A stretch of 64,000 nt of DNA, taken from Whitmania pigra. Taxonomy: Eukaryota > Annelida > Clitellata > Hirudinida > Haemopidae. Both the position numbers and the translations under genes were made by a program. Numbering within the stretch: position 1 is the first letter of the stretch; each line of letters starts with the position of its first letter. Under the pieces are notes generated by a model. The model was given only the letters and a program-made list of their open reading frames with translations, did not search any database and was not told the DNA's origin. The stretch covers positions 418,501 through 482,500 of the forward strand of contig JAJTWR010000338.1 in assembly GCA_021613335.1 (NCBI GenBank), read 5' to 3'. Shown here one piece after another: positions 21,774 through 37,486 of this stretch.

Positions 21774-23580
21774 GTTACGAATTATATGCATATGTATATT
21801 CCATCTATAATTGTGTTTTAATATTTGAGTTATCTGATATGAATAACAAGTTTATTTGCATTCATCAATTTTAAATTACTGTCGCTGTTCATCATTGTAA
21901 ATGTTGTCGAGATAATGAAACGAGGCATCCTTGTTCAACCAGTTACAAAATTAAGCCAAAACATTTCTTAAACTTTTTTCATATCGTGAGCCCGTAACTC
22001 AAATGCTGGTAGGTTAATAAGCTAAGATAAGTTAGCAGTCGTGTAAACTCAAATTAGAATTTTTCAAGTCGATGTATTGCAAGGGCTTAGTACCTCTCTG
22101 TTGTTTCTGGAATTTTGTAAAAAGTTATTAATTAGTTAATAAAAAAATTATCGAAATCCATCAGCATCCACTTCTCTGCCACCGAGCCCAGCAGACAGCG
22201 GCGTATGGGTTTCTGAAACGGAGTCGTTAGACGATTCACGCCACCTTGCCTCGACAGGTTGGTGGTTGCAACTTTTAATTTATTTTTGAGTAAATTGTTT
22301 ATAATTGTTTGTTTGTATTTCTTGTAAATCATTTTGTTTGCTTTGATCTAGTTTTAGATCAAAAATCCCATGCCAGCCAATCGCATAATTCGACGGCCCT
22401 CACCTGGTTGGCCGGCTTCTGCACCGGCGATGCCAACGAATCCAAACGTTCGAGGAGAGTTCCTTCAGTTCGTTCGACTCGAGAAACTTCTTCCGACCTA
22501 CGACCTTCGCCCGTCATAAGGTTCGACCCGAGCCTCGCACAGACGGATTCTGCGGGCGAGACGTGCTTGATGGAGTCAGAATTTTTTTCGGACGAAGTCG
22601 TATGCACGACGGAAGTCGAAGAGGAGGACGGAGATGGTTATGATGACGACGACGACGAAGATTACACGGAGAAGACAAAAAAGTACGAGGTGAGGAAGGA
22701 CGCCGGAGGGGGTTCAAAGGTCGGCAAGAAGAAAATAAACAAAGTCTTACAGAAAAACGTGGCTGCTCCTGCAGTGAAATCAAAAAGAGGTTTGAAGGAA
22801 TTTAATTAGAAAGTTGCATTGAACTTGCTGTTGCTCTTGTGTTCTGTTATTATGATAATGAATTATTATTATTATTATTTGTTATTATTTTGTGGTCATT
22901 ACTAACACTTGAATGATTATCTGCTAACCGAGCCATTGCCACGACAGGTCGCAAGCCATCGTTGCCCCACTTGTTCGACACCTCCGAAGGATCGGCCACC
23001 CTCTTGAGGCGCAGGAGGGAGGGCAGTGCCACCTACCTTTGGGAATTTCTACTCAGCCTCCTGCAGGATGACAGGTATTGTCCGCAACTCATCAAGTGGA
23101 TCGACAGGGAGAATGGAGTTTTTAAACTCATCGACTCCAAGGCAGTTTCCAAGCTGTGGGGCGAGCACAAGAACAAACCTGGCATGAACTACGAGACCAT
23201 GGGGCGTGCCCTCAGGTTGGTGACTTGAAAAGTTGTTTGACTTTATCCTCATGATTCAAGTGTCACCTTTAGACTATCCTCGTCAGGACTTCATGTAACG
23301 CCGAAGACACAAGGAGCTTTAAAAATTAATAATTTCAATTATTATTATTGTTTATTTATATTTATTTGGTTAAATTCCGTTAGCGAATAAATGATCCTCA
23401 TTGATGCGACAACTATGTCTCGACAGGTACTATTATTCGAGAGGAATACTCAACAAAGTTGACAGGCAGCGTCTAGTCTACCAATTTGCTCGCCTTCCAC
23501 CAGCTCTCATTGGGCTGACATCACCGTCGTCGCATCCCGACGACATGGACTTGACTCCTTTCCACGACGCAGAATTGTAA
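21131..23580 (+). CDS. ETS-family transcription factor, ELF1/2/4 (E74)-like
   Basis: Nuclear DNA-binding transcription factor. Exons are 21,131-21,212, 21,622-21,684, 22,352-22,789, 22,948-23,215 and 23,427-23,580. They sum to 1,005 nt (334 aa) with all phases consistent. The start [10 protein letters not shown] is the only ATG that leads in phase to the next exon. Residues about 135-175 are acidic (a run of D and E), then a basic Lys-rich stretch and a GRKP motif. The ETS domain runs from about 223 to 308: [60 protein letters not shown] and RLVYQF. The two Arg of GRALRYYY are the DNA-contacting residues. The LLQD, DSKAVS and HKNKP signatures put it with ELF1/2/4 and Drosophila E74 rather than ELF3/5/EHF. 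The C-terminus is much shorter (about 25 residues) than in vertebrate ELF1/2/4. Confidence 0.93.
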
Positions 23581-25884
23581 CCAGCCGCTTGCCTGCATCC
23601 TCTGACTTGACCCGGTTTTTTCTCCTGACACAATTTAGAGAGAAGTGAATTTCCATTGGATGCATGGTAGTGCCGATTGTGATGACCAGCCCACTTACTT
23701 ATCAGAGTGTGTGTGATTCTTTTTTAGACTCTCATCCGTCACTTGTTTTTGCGACCAGAAATCTCACGCGCGGACAGCATTGCGATCAACCATATTAGAA
23801 TATTAATCGCTTTATTTGACTGCTTGCGACGGCATCGAATTAAAAGACGTCTGAATTATGATTGGTGTTGTTCGAACGGATCGCCTGATGTGCAGGTTTT
23901 CGTGTCTCAAGTGCCATTGTGATAACTTGACTCCATCACCCTGATGCATATTAGCATATTATTATTACTATTATTTATATAATGACTTACATTTGTATTC
24001 ATCACTACTCATACTATGAAATGGAGTGACTTATTGTGTGACGTTTGTTGTTTCCGTGGCGCACAATTTTTTGCCGATTTGTCGACCTGATCGCTATTTT
24101 ACAATTGTTCGATCTCTCGATGTTCGAATCATGATTTGAATCCCTGCAGTGGAACAGAGTTCTACATCCTTTCAGGCCACGAGACTGTACAAATGAAAGC
24201 CAATGAAACAGTGTCGAATGCGTGTCATGCCCCGTGGACAACTCTGTAGCATTCAATTGAATGGATTTAATTCGATGGCCAGTGCAAATGGAAGTGTATG
24301 TACATTATCAAATCAACGAATTGTTGCTGTAAATTTTATTGCCACCAGGGTCTAAGATTTGTATTTTTTGTTCCCATCATGACAATATTAATTCTTGTTA
24401 ATCATGCCACGTCAATCATTACTTTTATTAGTTCATCAAATTATAATTAATTTACATTATAACAATTGCCGTTGACTTCATCACTCTCAGGTAGCAGCAT
24501 CGCGATGCACTTTGTGTTGAAATCAGATCCGATGTCTCGGCGGCCATTTGGAGGAGCTACTTGTACTAGGGCGCGTTCGAGGTTTTTCGAGTGAATTTTA
24601 ATCCACACGTTCGTGCGTGCAGTTGGGGGTGTTCCTTGTCAAACTACCTCTCTTTGTGTTCCTATCTTGCAACTGCCTACGTTCACCATCCAACCAAAAG
24701 TTGGTGGACCCATGTAGCTGTAAAGATAATCTTATTATGTGACGATGCTTGTGATTATTACTTTGTGCACGGAACAGTGCAGCAATTACCAGTTTGTGGA
24801 TTTAATGGGTGTGCATATATTTCATATTCGTCTCATTGGCAACCTGCAATTTTGTGCACGTGATCGTGCGCCCTGACTCAATCATGTTTACGTCGGTTTT
24901 TTGGTGATATCTGGGGGTTACAACGCGATAGCATTATTCTTCCATTTGGTCCATTTCGTTTCAGATAGTGAAGATATAACCTTTGAACCGCTTCACAAAA
25001 ATGTAAACAGATGTTTGAGAGCCCTCTTGAGGCAAAATGCACTCATGTAATAATTTTTATTGTTTTCTGGCACTTGATTTTATATTTTATTCTACCAGTC
25101 TTTCCAAGTAGTTGTGGTATGGCCGGTCATGGCAGTTTGCTCAGCGTCTTTAGAGTGGTATAACTATTTCAAAGCGTGCTTTTGACTTGATTATACTTTT
25201 CATCTAACTTAAGTGCTTGGCCACGGCTGCCTCTGTCGTCTCACCTGACACCAAACCGAAGACAATTTTGGCTTCGCCATTCCACTCGCCAGTGACATGG
25301 CCGACACTCCACCGAAGAGCTTTGCTGGCATCTCTAGCCTTCTGATCACCTCCCTAAAAAGCTAGCTGAATGGGCAATAAAACAGAATCCAAGTTCGACT
25401 TCAACACCCACTGTCATACCCAAGCAACTCATGAAGGTAAAACACTCGATTGTCCGGCAGACTATACAATAGTGGATGGAGGCAACAAATTCAACTTCTA
25501 GAGGTTGAAGAACAAGAGCAGCTGACACAGAACTGGAGTTTTGTCGTCGACAATGTTACCCAATAGCGGTCGTTGACGGTCACTGCGCCATTGCGATGTC
25601 CGTCTAACTCAAAAACGTGGGGATGAAATGCCAACCACCATAAGGGTACTGCATGGGGTGATAATGATCCTAAAACCAACACGATGAAGGCAATGGTGAC
25701 GATGATGATGGTACAATCCCCAGCCAGTATGTATAATCATAATAAATTGCGGCCAAAAATCCATTAATAATAATAAAATAATAATAATATAAATGGAAAA
25801 TAAACAACCTATCAAATAATAATAGTAATATTGACAACAATAGTAATATATTTGAAATAAGTAAGCAGGTAATGAAATGTCCCA
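23581..25884. other. ETS gene 3' flank, no further gene
   Basis: Probably 3' UTR and spacer. A 22-codon plus frame starts at 25,299 (MADTPPKSFAG) but has no splice donor or partner exons, so it is not called. AT and ATT runs lie near 23,955 and 25,765-25,860. Confidence 0.35.
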
Positions 25885-27095
25885 TCAGTTGATGTACTGA
25901 GCGAGCCAGCGGAAGCCGTTTCCGTATCCCGACCTTTTGAGAACGGAGCACATGAAAAGCTCCACTGGGCGTCTGTTGATCTCGCTCCTTGGTCTGACGC
26001 CCTGTTTGCAAGCGTGAAAGCATTTGATTATATCCTAAGCTATACCTGAATGGTATTTGTTTTGTACCATACATATGCAATCATTAAGCATTGAAAAAGT
26101 GCAAAAGAAGCTTCTTATAGAAGCCCTATGGAAAACTCACAGGCCCAGTGGTGATCTGGTAGAGCCCAAATTCCCGACGAATTTCTTCCTCTCCGGAGGC
26201 TCCGGGAATGTCTATCTTATTTCCCAGGATGAGAATCGGAGAGTTTGCAATCTGTTCGTCATTGATCAGGCCCTGCAGAAAAGAAACAATTCCTCTGTCA
26301 TCGCAGGTCATTTGAATATTCGAGCTACATTCAGACGCTGCAACGCAAATGAAAGACTCACGGCCAATTCTTTCCTGGCTTCTGGAAATCTCGAGCGATC
26401 AAAAGAGTCGATGAGGAAGACAATTCCATCGACAGCTGGGAAATAATCCTTCCAAACTCTCCTGGCTGGGAAAACATTAATCAGCTTTATATCATATAAT
26501 TTTAGACTGTCTTAAAACAGGGCAAAATAATATTGAATGGATTTATAAACTAATCTTAAATCTCATATCTAAAAATTGTATGACTGTAGCGTTGCTCTTA
26601 AAAATGCATAATACGATCAAAAATAAAAGTTTGTTGAACCTTGCTCGTGACCTCCCAGATCAAAAGTCGTGAACTTCATTCCACCCATGCTCAGCTCCTC
26701 TGATGCTGTTAAAGATGGAAGACTCACATACTGAGCACCATAATCATTAATCAGGATATAAAATATTTTGAGATCAGACCAGTGAGACCAGTTTTATAAA
26801 TAATGAGAATTAGAGAAAGCTTTGACAGAAATTTTGATAATTGTCAAAGCCCACTTACTCGGATGCAAGGTCGGAACGTGCTGTGCCATACGTGAATCTT
26901 TAAGCATGTGTAATAAAGTCGTTTTGCCAGAATTGTCCAGCCCCAAGAATACGAGCTTACCAGACTTTTTGTACAGACCTAGAAACCAAATACCCAAACT
27001 TAGCAAAGCAAATCTTATTTAAAACAGTCCCCAAATCTGCAAAGACCATTACCTAAATAACTGAGAACTCCTGCGAACCAATCCCACAGAAACAT
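25885..27095 (-). CDS. SAR1: Small GTPase SAR1 (COPII coat assembly)
   Basis: ARF-family GTPase that starts COPII vesicle budding at ER exit sites. Exons are 27,095-27,053, 26,978-26,859, 26,705-26,640, 26,465-26,362, 26,272-26,141 and 26,001-25,885. They sum to 582 nt (193 aa; animal SAR1 about 193-198), all phases consistent. The N-terminal amphipathic helix starts [15 protein letters not shown], very close to insect SAR1, which supports the ATG. GTP-binding motifs are GLDNSGKTT (P-loop), HPTSEEL (switch I), DLGGHEQ (switch II) and NKID; the C-terminus is [20 protein letters not shown] then LAQYIN. As usual for SAR1 there is no myristoylation glycine. The last residue is Asn where most animals have Asp. 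Confidence 0.97.
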
Positions 27096-28185
27096 TTTTG
27101 TATCTAAAATGATGCAGATCATTTATTTGTCGTACCAACAATGCATTGTCAGTTAATACCGATATTTGAATAAAAATATATAGAAATTAAACTATATTTT
27201 CATCAAGAATAATAGTCAGTTAGCATTTAATCGTAATAAACCTTTAAATAGTAATTCGAACCGGCTGTTTCTAAAATAAGGACGTAGTTATGTCCGAAAA
27301 ACGCAGAATGTATGTTACCTTTTTGACGAGGTCAAAACGTAAATAACTCTCCACTGAAAAGAGTTCTAGCAAAATAACACTTCAAAAAGTCTGAAAATTA
27401 CGAACAGGTATTAAACGCACTCCGATTCGCACTCTTATGGCGACACGAATGACTTCCGCTAGGTCATAAACTATTACATTGGCAAAGGGATGCTGAAGGT
27501 GTTTTGCAAAATTCTAAAAAAAAATAGATAAGGAAATCTTTAATTTATTTAAAAAATTTTATTTTACAAGTTTCAACGTATTTATCAACAATTTTGTAAT
27601 TAATATAAGTTCGAAGATGTACAAAATATAATATGTCATGTCACATGACTGGAGTAGGTGTAATTACTCCTAAATAAACAAATGCGCATTTGTTTAATTA
27701 TTGCATTTAACCACTCAACATTGTTTTTGTGATTATTCGGATCAAGATCCGATTCCTTATGAAATGGATGTTTCTTATACTTAAGGATTTAGATTAATTA
27801 AAGAATAATTATGTTATTCTTATTGAGACTCACATCCTGAGCAATATTAATCGGACAGGTAACAAGCATTGCATGGAACTTGACAGCAACTTAAATGGCT
27901 TTTGTATAGCAACTTTCGTCCATAATTTACCCAATAAAGCAAGCACCTTTTTAAAATCAATCATTAACTCTTAGTTCGAAATATTTATTTAGTAAACCTG
28001 CATTTACAAAGATTACATAACTTACAAGTCTTGATCTATCACTATACAATTTATAGTAAATCGTAAATTTAGTTTGTAACAAGACCAAAATAGATCGCCT
28101 CATACAACTTTGCATAATGTATCACAATATAAGGTACAATAATGCAATTGGTAAACTGTACAGTTGAGAGCTAATCGAGAACATT
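27096..28185. other. Spacer between SAR1 5' end and SLC7 3' end
   Basis: AT-rich, no coding signal. It should contain the SAR1 promoter (right of 27,095) and the SLC7 3' UTR (left of 28,186). Nothing else is seen. Confidence 0.4.
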
Positions 28186-32371
<4,186 letters not shown>

Positions 32372-32744
32372 TCTTCCTCTGGGTGATTTTGGTCTAAACA
32401 AAAACAACAAATAACTAACTACATATTCTTAACAATATATTATCTATTTTAACTAAAATTCTACGCTTAAGTTATAACAAAAGTAAACAATTAGCCCGTG
32501 TCGTTATCATTACACATTACCAGTACCATTTCCATCCACCACGGAAACAACTTTAGAAACAAAACGAAAAAAAACAAGTCGTACTATTTTATCGAGCACA
32601 TAGAGTTTATCCAGGAGGAAAGCGAATTAAAATTCGCTCGCGTTTCACGCCGCATATAACCTAGAAGTTAGCTTCAATTCCCAGGCAACGCCTCATTCAG
32701 TTGGTGTATAAATAAACAGCAGGTATCGACTCCGAAAATAGATA

Positions 32745-33080
32745 TCAATTGTATTGAGTAACAACCTCGTCTGCAATTTCAACCGATCGCACATTGATCT
32801 GTCTGACCTCCCAGGGTACCGCAGCTACCCCAGTTGAGACCCCAGCGACAAATAGAGAAATAGCCACTCGAGGATGACCACGTGTAGATTGCACGCAGTG
32901 ACCTGTTTTGAGAGGAGTAGCTACTGATTGGAAAGCTTCATTCACTAAAATCTGTTGTAAGATTGTTAAACACGGTTTCCTTAAGAAATTGGGGTTTAGT
33001 TTTGTTCCCGACTTTTCGGGAAAATGCATTAATATTTCGAAGGGGTCCAGACGACTCCCCTCGCAACTAGATCGGGTCAT
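32745..33080 (-). CDS. Unassigned 111-codon open frame
   Basis: An uninterrupted minus-strand frame just upstream of the SLC7 start. It has no domain I recognise and no clear splice partners. It may be chance, part of a 5' exon of the transporter transcript, or an old repeat. Composition is less AT-biased than the flanks. Confidence 0.15.
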   Translation of the reverse strand: MTRSSCEGSRLDPFEILMHFPEKSGTKLNPNFLRKPCLTILQQILVNEAFQSVATPLKTGHCVQSTRGHPRVAISLFVAGVSTGVAAVPWEVRQINVRSVEIADEVVTQYN

Positions 33081-33713
33081 GGAAGACCGACCTAATTATT
33101 TTTATTTCTAACTAGGTCACGTACCAAATGAGTCATTTAAGAAGTGATACGTCTACTATTTTCTCATTCATAGGAGACTTGATGTAATTCCTATTTTAAA
33201 TATATTTCAAGAATTTACAGAATAATGCATAAGAAAGTATTATCTATATTTTTATTCCAATAATTCGTAATAAAAATTTCATTCGTTAATAGAATGAAAA
33301 ACGATTAATCCGAAAGTGAACTTCCGGCACATTGCTGCGTCCGAAAAGTAATTTGTTATTAAATTCGGTGTGTTATGATTTTATTGGACATGAAAATTAT
33401 ATCAATTATATGAATTACTATTATTTATTAATTAATATTAATTATTGTAATTTTCAAACATTTTGATTTTAATAGAATGGCTGAAATAAGATTTTTGTTA
33501 GAACCGCCTTATAACGCACATTCTATTTTTGTTTTATTTAAAAAAAATAAATTTATTATATGTTTGCAGCGAAGCCCAGTAAGAGATAGCTACACTCGTA
33601 AAAATTTGGATAGAGCGTAGCTGATACACATTGAAGGCCGAAAAGAAAAAAAATTCGTCGTAGTAGAGTGTAGTGTGAATCAGATAACTGTTACCAAATA
33701 TTTTGGTGATTCG

Positions 33714-33973
33714 CAAGGGCAGATTTAGGAGGGGGGAATAGCCCTCCCCGTCATTTGAAAAATATAGGAATAAATTAAGTAAATCTATTAGAAAACAAAA
33801 ATTTAGAAAAAAAATTAACTTAAAATTTAAAAATGTATTTTGATTTAATTTGTTTAAAACTATGTCACTAATTTACCACTGTCGACGAAAATTTTAGTGG
33901 CTGTCAGCCCCCTTAAATCCGCCCATCGGTTCCAGTGCATGGCCCCCGCCAAAGTGTTCTAGATCCGTCCTTG
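33714..33973. mobile_element. Non-autonomous hAT-like element (MITE), 260 bp
   Basis: Terminal inverted repeats: the left end is CAAGGGCAGATTTAG and the right end, inverted, is CAAGGACGGATCTAG (12 of 15 identical). A second inverted pair lies just inside: GGCAGATTTAGGAGGGGG against GGCGGATTTAAGGGGG. The flanking 8-mers GTGATTCG (33,706-33,713) and GCGATTCG (33,974-33,981) match at 7 of 8, the hAT target-site length. The interior is AT-rich with no coding capacity. Confidence 0.8.
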
Positions 33974-34321
33974 GCGATTCGTAATATGTATTAATAACTG
34001 GCGTGAAGTCATCCTGATCCCTAAATTAATTCAAAGCAATGGCACTTGAACTACTCATAACTAAAAATCAAAAAGTGGCATTTTAATTGAATTAGCCAAA
34101 TCTTGGCTAAAATCTTAGATGTCAGCGTAATTGATCAGCAGGCACGATGTCAATATTTTTAGCATTTTGTTATCCACATGCTGTCGATTTGACTTCCTAA
34201 CATAAATCTTATTTTTAAAATGCAGCATCAACAGTTATTTTGAATTTAAAGTGCCACATTTTTTGCCACGCTTTGAACTTACGCTTGTTCCAATTTAAAC
34301 ATTGAGATTGGCTTAGGTATC

Positions 34322-34945
34322 GGGACGACCAAAGAGTTCTATTCAGACTTCTCAAAAGATTGCAAGAATTGTGAACATGGCCTCCATGGGGTGTGGAGAG
34401 CTGAGCAAAAGTGGCGACGATGACGCTGTTTTATATGTTGATTGTTCCGCTTGGAACATCACCGAAACCATCGTTTAACCCGCGGGTAAAGGACTGCCTC
34501 ATAGCCATAGGAATGGTAATGGCAAATTCTATTGACTATGACGACCACAGAATGGATATCAAATTTAGTAACGCATTCTACAAATGTTTGTTCGGGAGGA
34601 ATCTTGATGCTCATCAACTCTCAACTCTAGCTCGCCGATTTCAAGTACGTGATGCCGTCACTTCATAATTTTTTCGAAAGCCTCGTGGATGCAATGAGAG
34701 AAAAATGGAGCATCGAGAGCAATGAAACCCTGTCGATTGAAGAGAAAGTGCAGGCCATGTCCGAAATAGAGTGCTAATAATGGATGCTCTTTTAACGATC
34801 TCCGCGTGAACTTTACCCTCCCAGGTTATCCAGACTTCGAGATGGAAGAGGGTGGAAGCAAAGTATTATTAAGAAGTGACAATCTGGTAAAATGGGACGT
34901 CATTTCAGCATTTTCCAGGGAGATTGGCAAACCCTCATAAAACAT
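34322..34945 (+). pseudogene. TRIP12/UFD4-type HECT ubiquitin ligase fragment, broken, intronless
   Basis: Three reading frames carry consecutive pieces of the N-lobe of a HECT domain in the TRIP12 order. GTTKEFYSDFSKDCK then GLHGVWR (from 34,322) is followed by a frame change to PLGTSPKPSFNPRVKDC, then MVMANSIDYDDHRMDIKFSN and FYKCLFG (34,420-34,620). It returns to the first frame for NFFESLVDAMREKW (34,660-34,760), meets TAA TAA, and continues in a third frame with NFTLPGYPDFEMEEGG (34,809-34,860). TRIP12 has the equivalents GPTLEFY, PFGRTAKP, LPFYKW and DFTLPGFP in the same order. No introns interrupt it, and the C-lobe with the catalytic Cys is missing. This fits an old truncated retrocopy. 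A parent gene is not in this window. Confidence 0.8.
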
Positions 34946-36010
34946 GAGGAGATGACCTTTTTTGCATCTTGTCTAGATGTGTTATTAGCATGCTATTAAT
35001 ATATATATATATTTATTAGCATATACATCTATTAGCATAGATTTATCCAAGTATTATACACATAAAATAAATAATGATGACAACATTTAGGAGCAACATC
35101 ATTAACGATGGCACGAATGATTAATACCTTTCTCTGTTTGTGGGTAGATCAACGATAAAAATTAAATGTAAATTGGTCACATCAAATTAGTTAAATTGTG
35201 AGATTCTAAGCAATTTCGCGTAGATAATCGAGAGGTTCTCTGTGGACGATCTGAGGAACAGGCGTGACGTGATGAATGTCTGGTAAAGTGATTCATCTTG
35301 TATGGCTAGCATATGTTGTACGTCAATCGATAAGATAGATTAAATTCCAATTCCAAATCAAACTCTTCATTGTACACATTGCAACGGGAACTCGGGGAAG
35401 GATCAAAAGAAATTAAACGATCAACGGAACCGACGTGACTAAATGAGTGTCTGGTAAATTCTTTGTGAGGATTCACATGTTGCTTGTCAATCGATAATTT
35501 ATATTAAATACCAACTTGAAAAATCCAAAACTGAGGAACTGAAAAAACTGAGGAAGTAGCCAAAATCCTAATACCTTTCATTTAATGAAATTTCCTTTCG
35601 GAAAACGTCTGTCCAATCATGGCACATAAAATAGCTAATGCATGAATATTAATCAGCCCGGCGTCGTTCTAGACACGGGTTTGTAAACAAGCTAGCGGAC
35701 TGCCGTGAATATTGTAGACGCACAGCCATGTCGCAGATGAATCGAGTCGCGGAAAAATAAGTCGTCTTTCTACTAATTATTTGACCAAAAAGGAATGTAA
35801 ACAGAAGCATTCCTTAATAATACTAATTATTACAATATTTTTATTTGTAAAGCACCATAGGCAACGTTATTATTGTCTCATCAATCTTTAGCATGCACCA
35901 CAACACACAAATCCATGCATGCTGATACAATACAATGATTGTTGTTTATACCAGCTATTTGTTTATTACTAAATTAAGTTTCAAATTTATTACAAATTCA
36001 TCTTTTCCAG
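34946..36010. other. Spacer, no gene supported
   Basis: AT-rich with a short TA run at about 34,998. A short frame at 35,728 (MSQMNRVAEK) stops at once. Two similar segments about 190 bp apart (35,260-35,310 and 35,435-35,500, both with GACGTGA, GTCTGGTAAA and GTCAATCGATAA-like motifs) suggest a local duplication. Confidence 0.35.
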
Positions 36011-36892
36011 GTTCTCCAAGTCCTTCAGAAGTCCTTCCCATAGATGCTGCACTTAACTTGCTTTGGGATGGGAAAAGGATCTTGAAAAATGCATTGACGC
36101 CTGCAAGAGAACCTCCTGCTGAAGGTTTGTTAACGGAATTATTAAATTTATTAATAATAAAATTACTGTACGAGGTATTGATATCGCTCATAAATGTAAC
36201 TATTATTACATACTTGAATTGTTACTAGTATCTATCTAATATTATAAAAATCGAGTAAAAACCTTCAAATGACGACACCAGCCTATAAGTCATACCTCTC
36301 AGATGTCAAGGAGGAAGAACAGAGGACGAGGATTATTTCAGCAGCCAGGCTGGCCTTCAAATCAGTCATCGTTGCCGTCAAGGTAACGTACATATAGACT
36401 TGTTAGATGCACAAACACCTGCGATCTTGAGATCTTATAAATTTGAAAAATGCTTGCTTTATATATTCACGTTATAATTATTCTACTTTATAATTTTAAA
36501 ATACAATATACATTATTTATTGAACTATAGGAGAATTAAGGTAGATTTCTTTCCCGGGGATGGTTCAAAGGATGGCTGTAACAAATCCTGAGTTTCAAAT
36601 CTTAGAGAGTTCGATATCGGGAATGTTTCGTCTTGCAATATAAAAGATTAATTTCGAAAAATTATTTATTTATTATTAATTACAACAATAGAATGCGAAA
36701 TACGAAATGAGAACTCTTATAATGGACCTAATTGTCTTATCTCCTCGAGAAGGAATCATCGCTTCAACAACATTAGTGGAAAGCATGGAAGTAAACATCT
36801 CCAGATCATATAAATCAGTACCAGAGTTCATTTTAAATGATTATCGTAGTAGCGGGACTATATTTGCAATTCCCAATTTTGTTCGAAATAAA
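36011..36892 (+). CDS. Three exons upstream of PHACTR, unknown or 5' part of PHACTR
   Basis: Exons 36,011-36,124, 36,282-36,382 and 36,692-36,892 join in phase with each other, and the last (ending in phase 0, donor gtgaga) would join in phase to the PHACTR exon at 37,487. They encode SEVLPIDAALNLLWDGKRIL, then SYLSDVKEEEQRTRIISAAR, then MDLIVLSPREGIIASTTLVE. I do not recognise a domain, and PHACTR N-termini in other animals do not look like this. They could be a lineage-specific N-terminus or the end of a separate gene. Confidence 0.4.
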
Positions 36893-37486
36893 GTGAGATT
36901 TTAAGACAAACTTGTACCATGTCTAGATTTCGTATGATGGTTAATTTGTAAGGTTAGAGTTGCGTCAGCTTCCAAAAATATTGTTTTTTTTTTGCTACGT
37001 TATCGCAAATTAAGAATGAAATCTGATGGAATGAGAGTCAATAAGAAACGGTGGACGATATCAACAAGGCTGGTGTTTATACTATTAAAAAATTGTCATT
37101 TCGGCCTTAACATAGCAAATATTATCAAGTTTTTCACTTGTTAAATACCTATGTTCGTATTATTTATTGAAATTCATTTACTAACTTTTTAAACTAGCGT
37201 TTTGTGTTTGGAATGCGATTTAATAAAAGACAGATTTAGATAAATTTAACTGCAGACGATATTTTTAATGAAAATATGATATATTTTTTCACAGCAGTTT
37301 TAAATAATTTGATGTAAAATTTAAAGCTCAGTTAACTTTTAACTGTGTTTCTGTTTGTTCTTCGTTTTAATCCGGCTTCTGTCTGTTGCTTTTATTTGTT
37401 TATATTTCGTTCAGGCGATGATTAATTATCACTATTTGAACTAAACGGTCGCATTTATTTTGAATTGGTATTAAAATCTTGATTAG

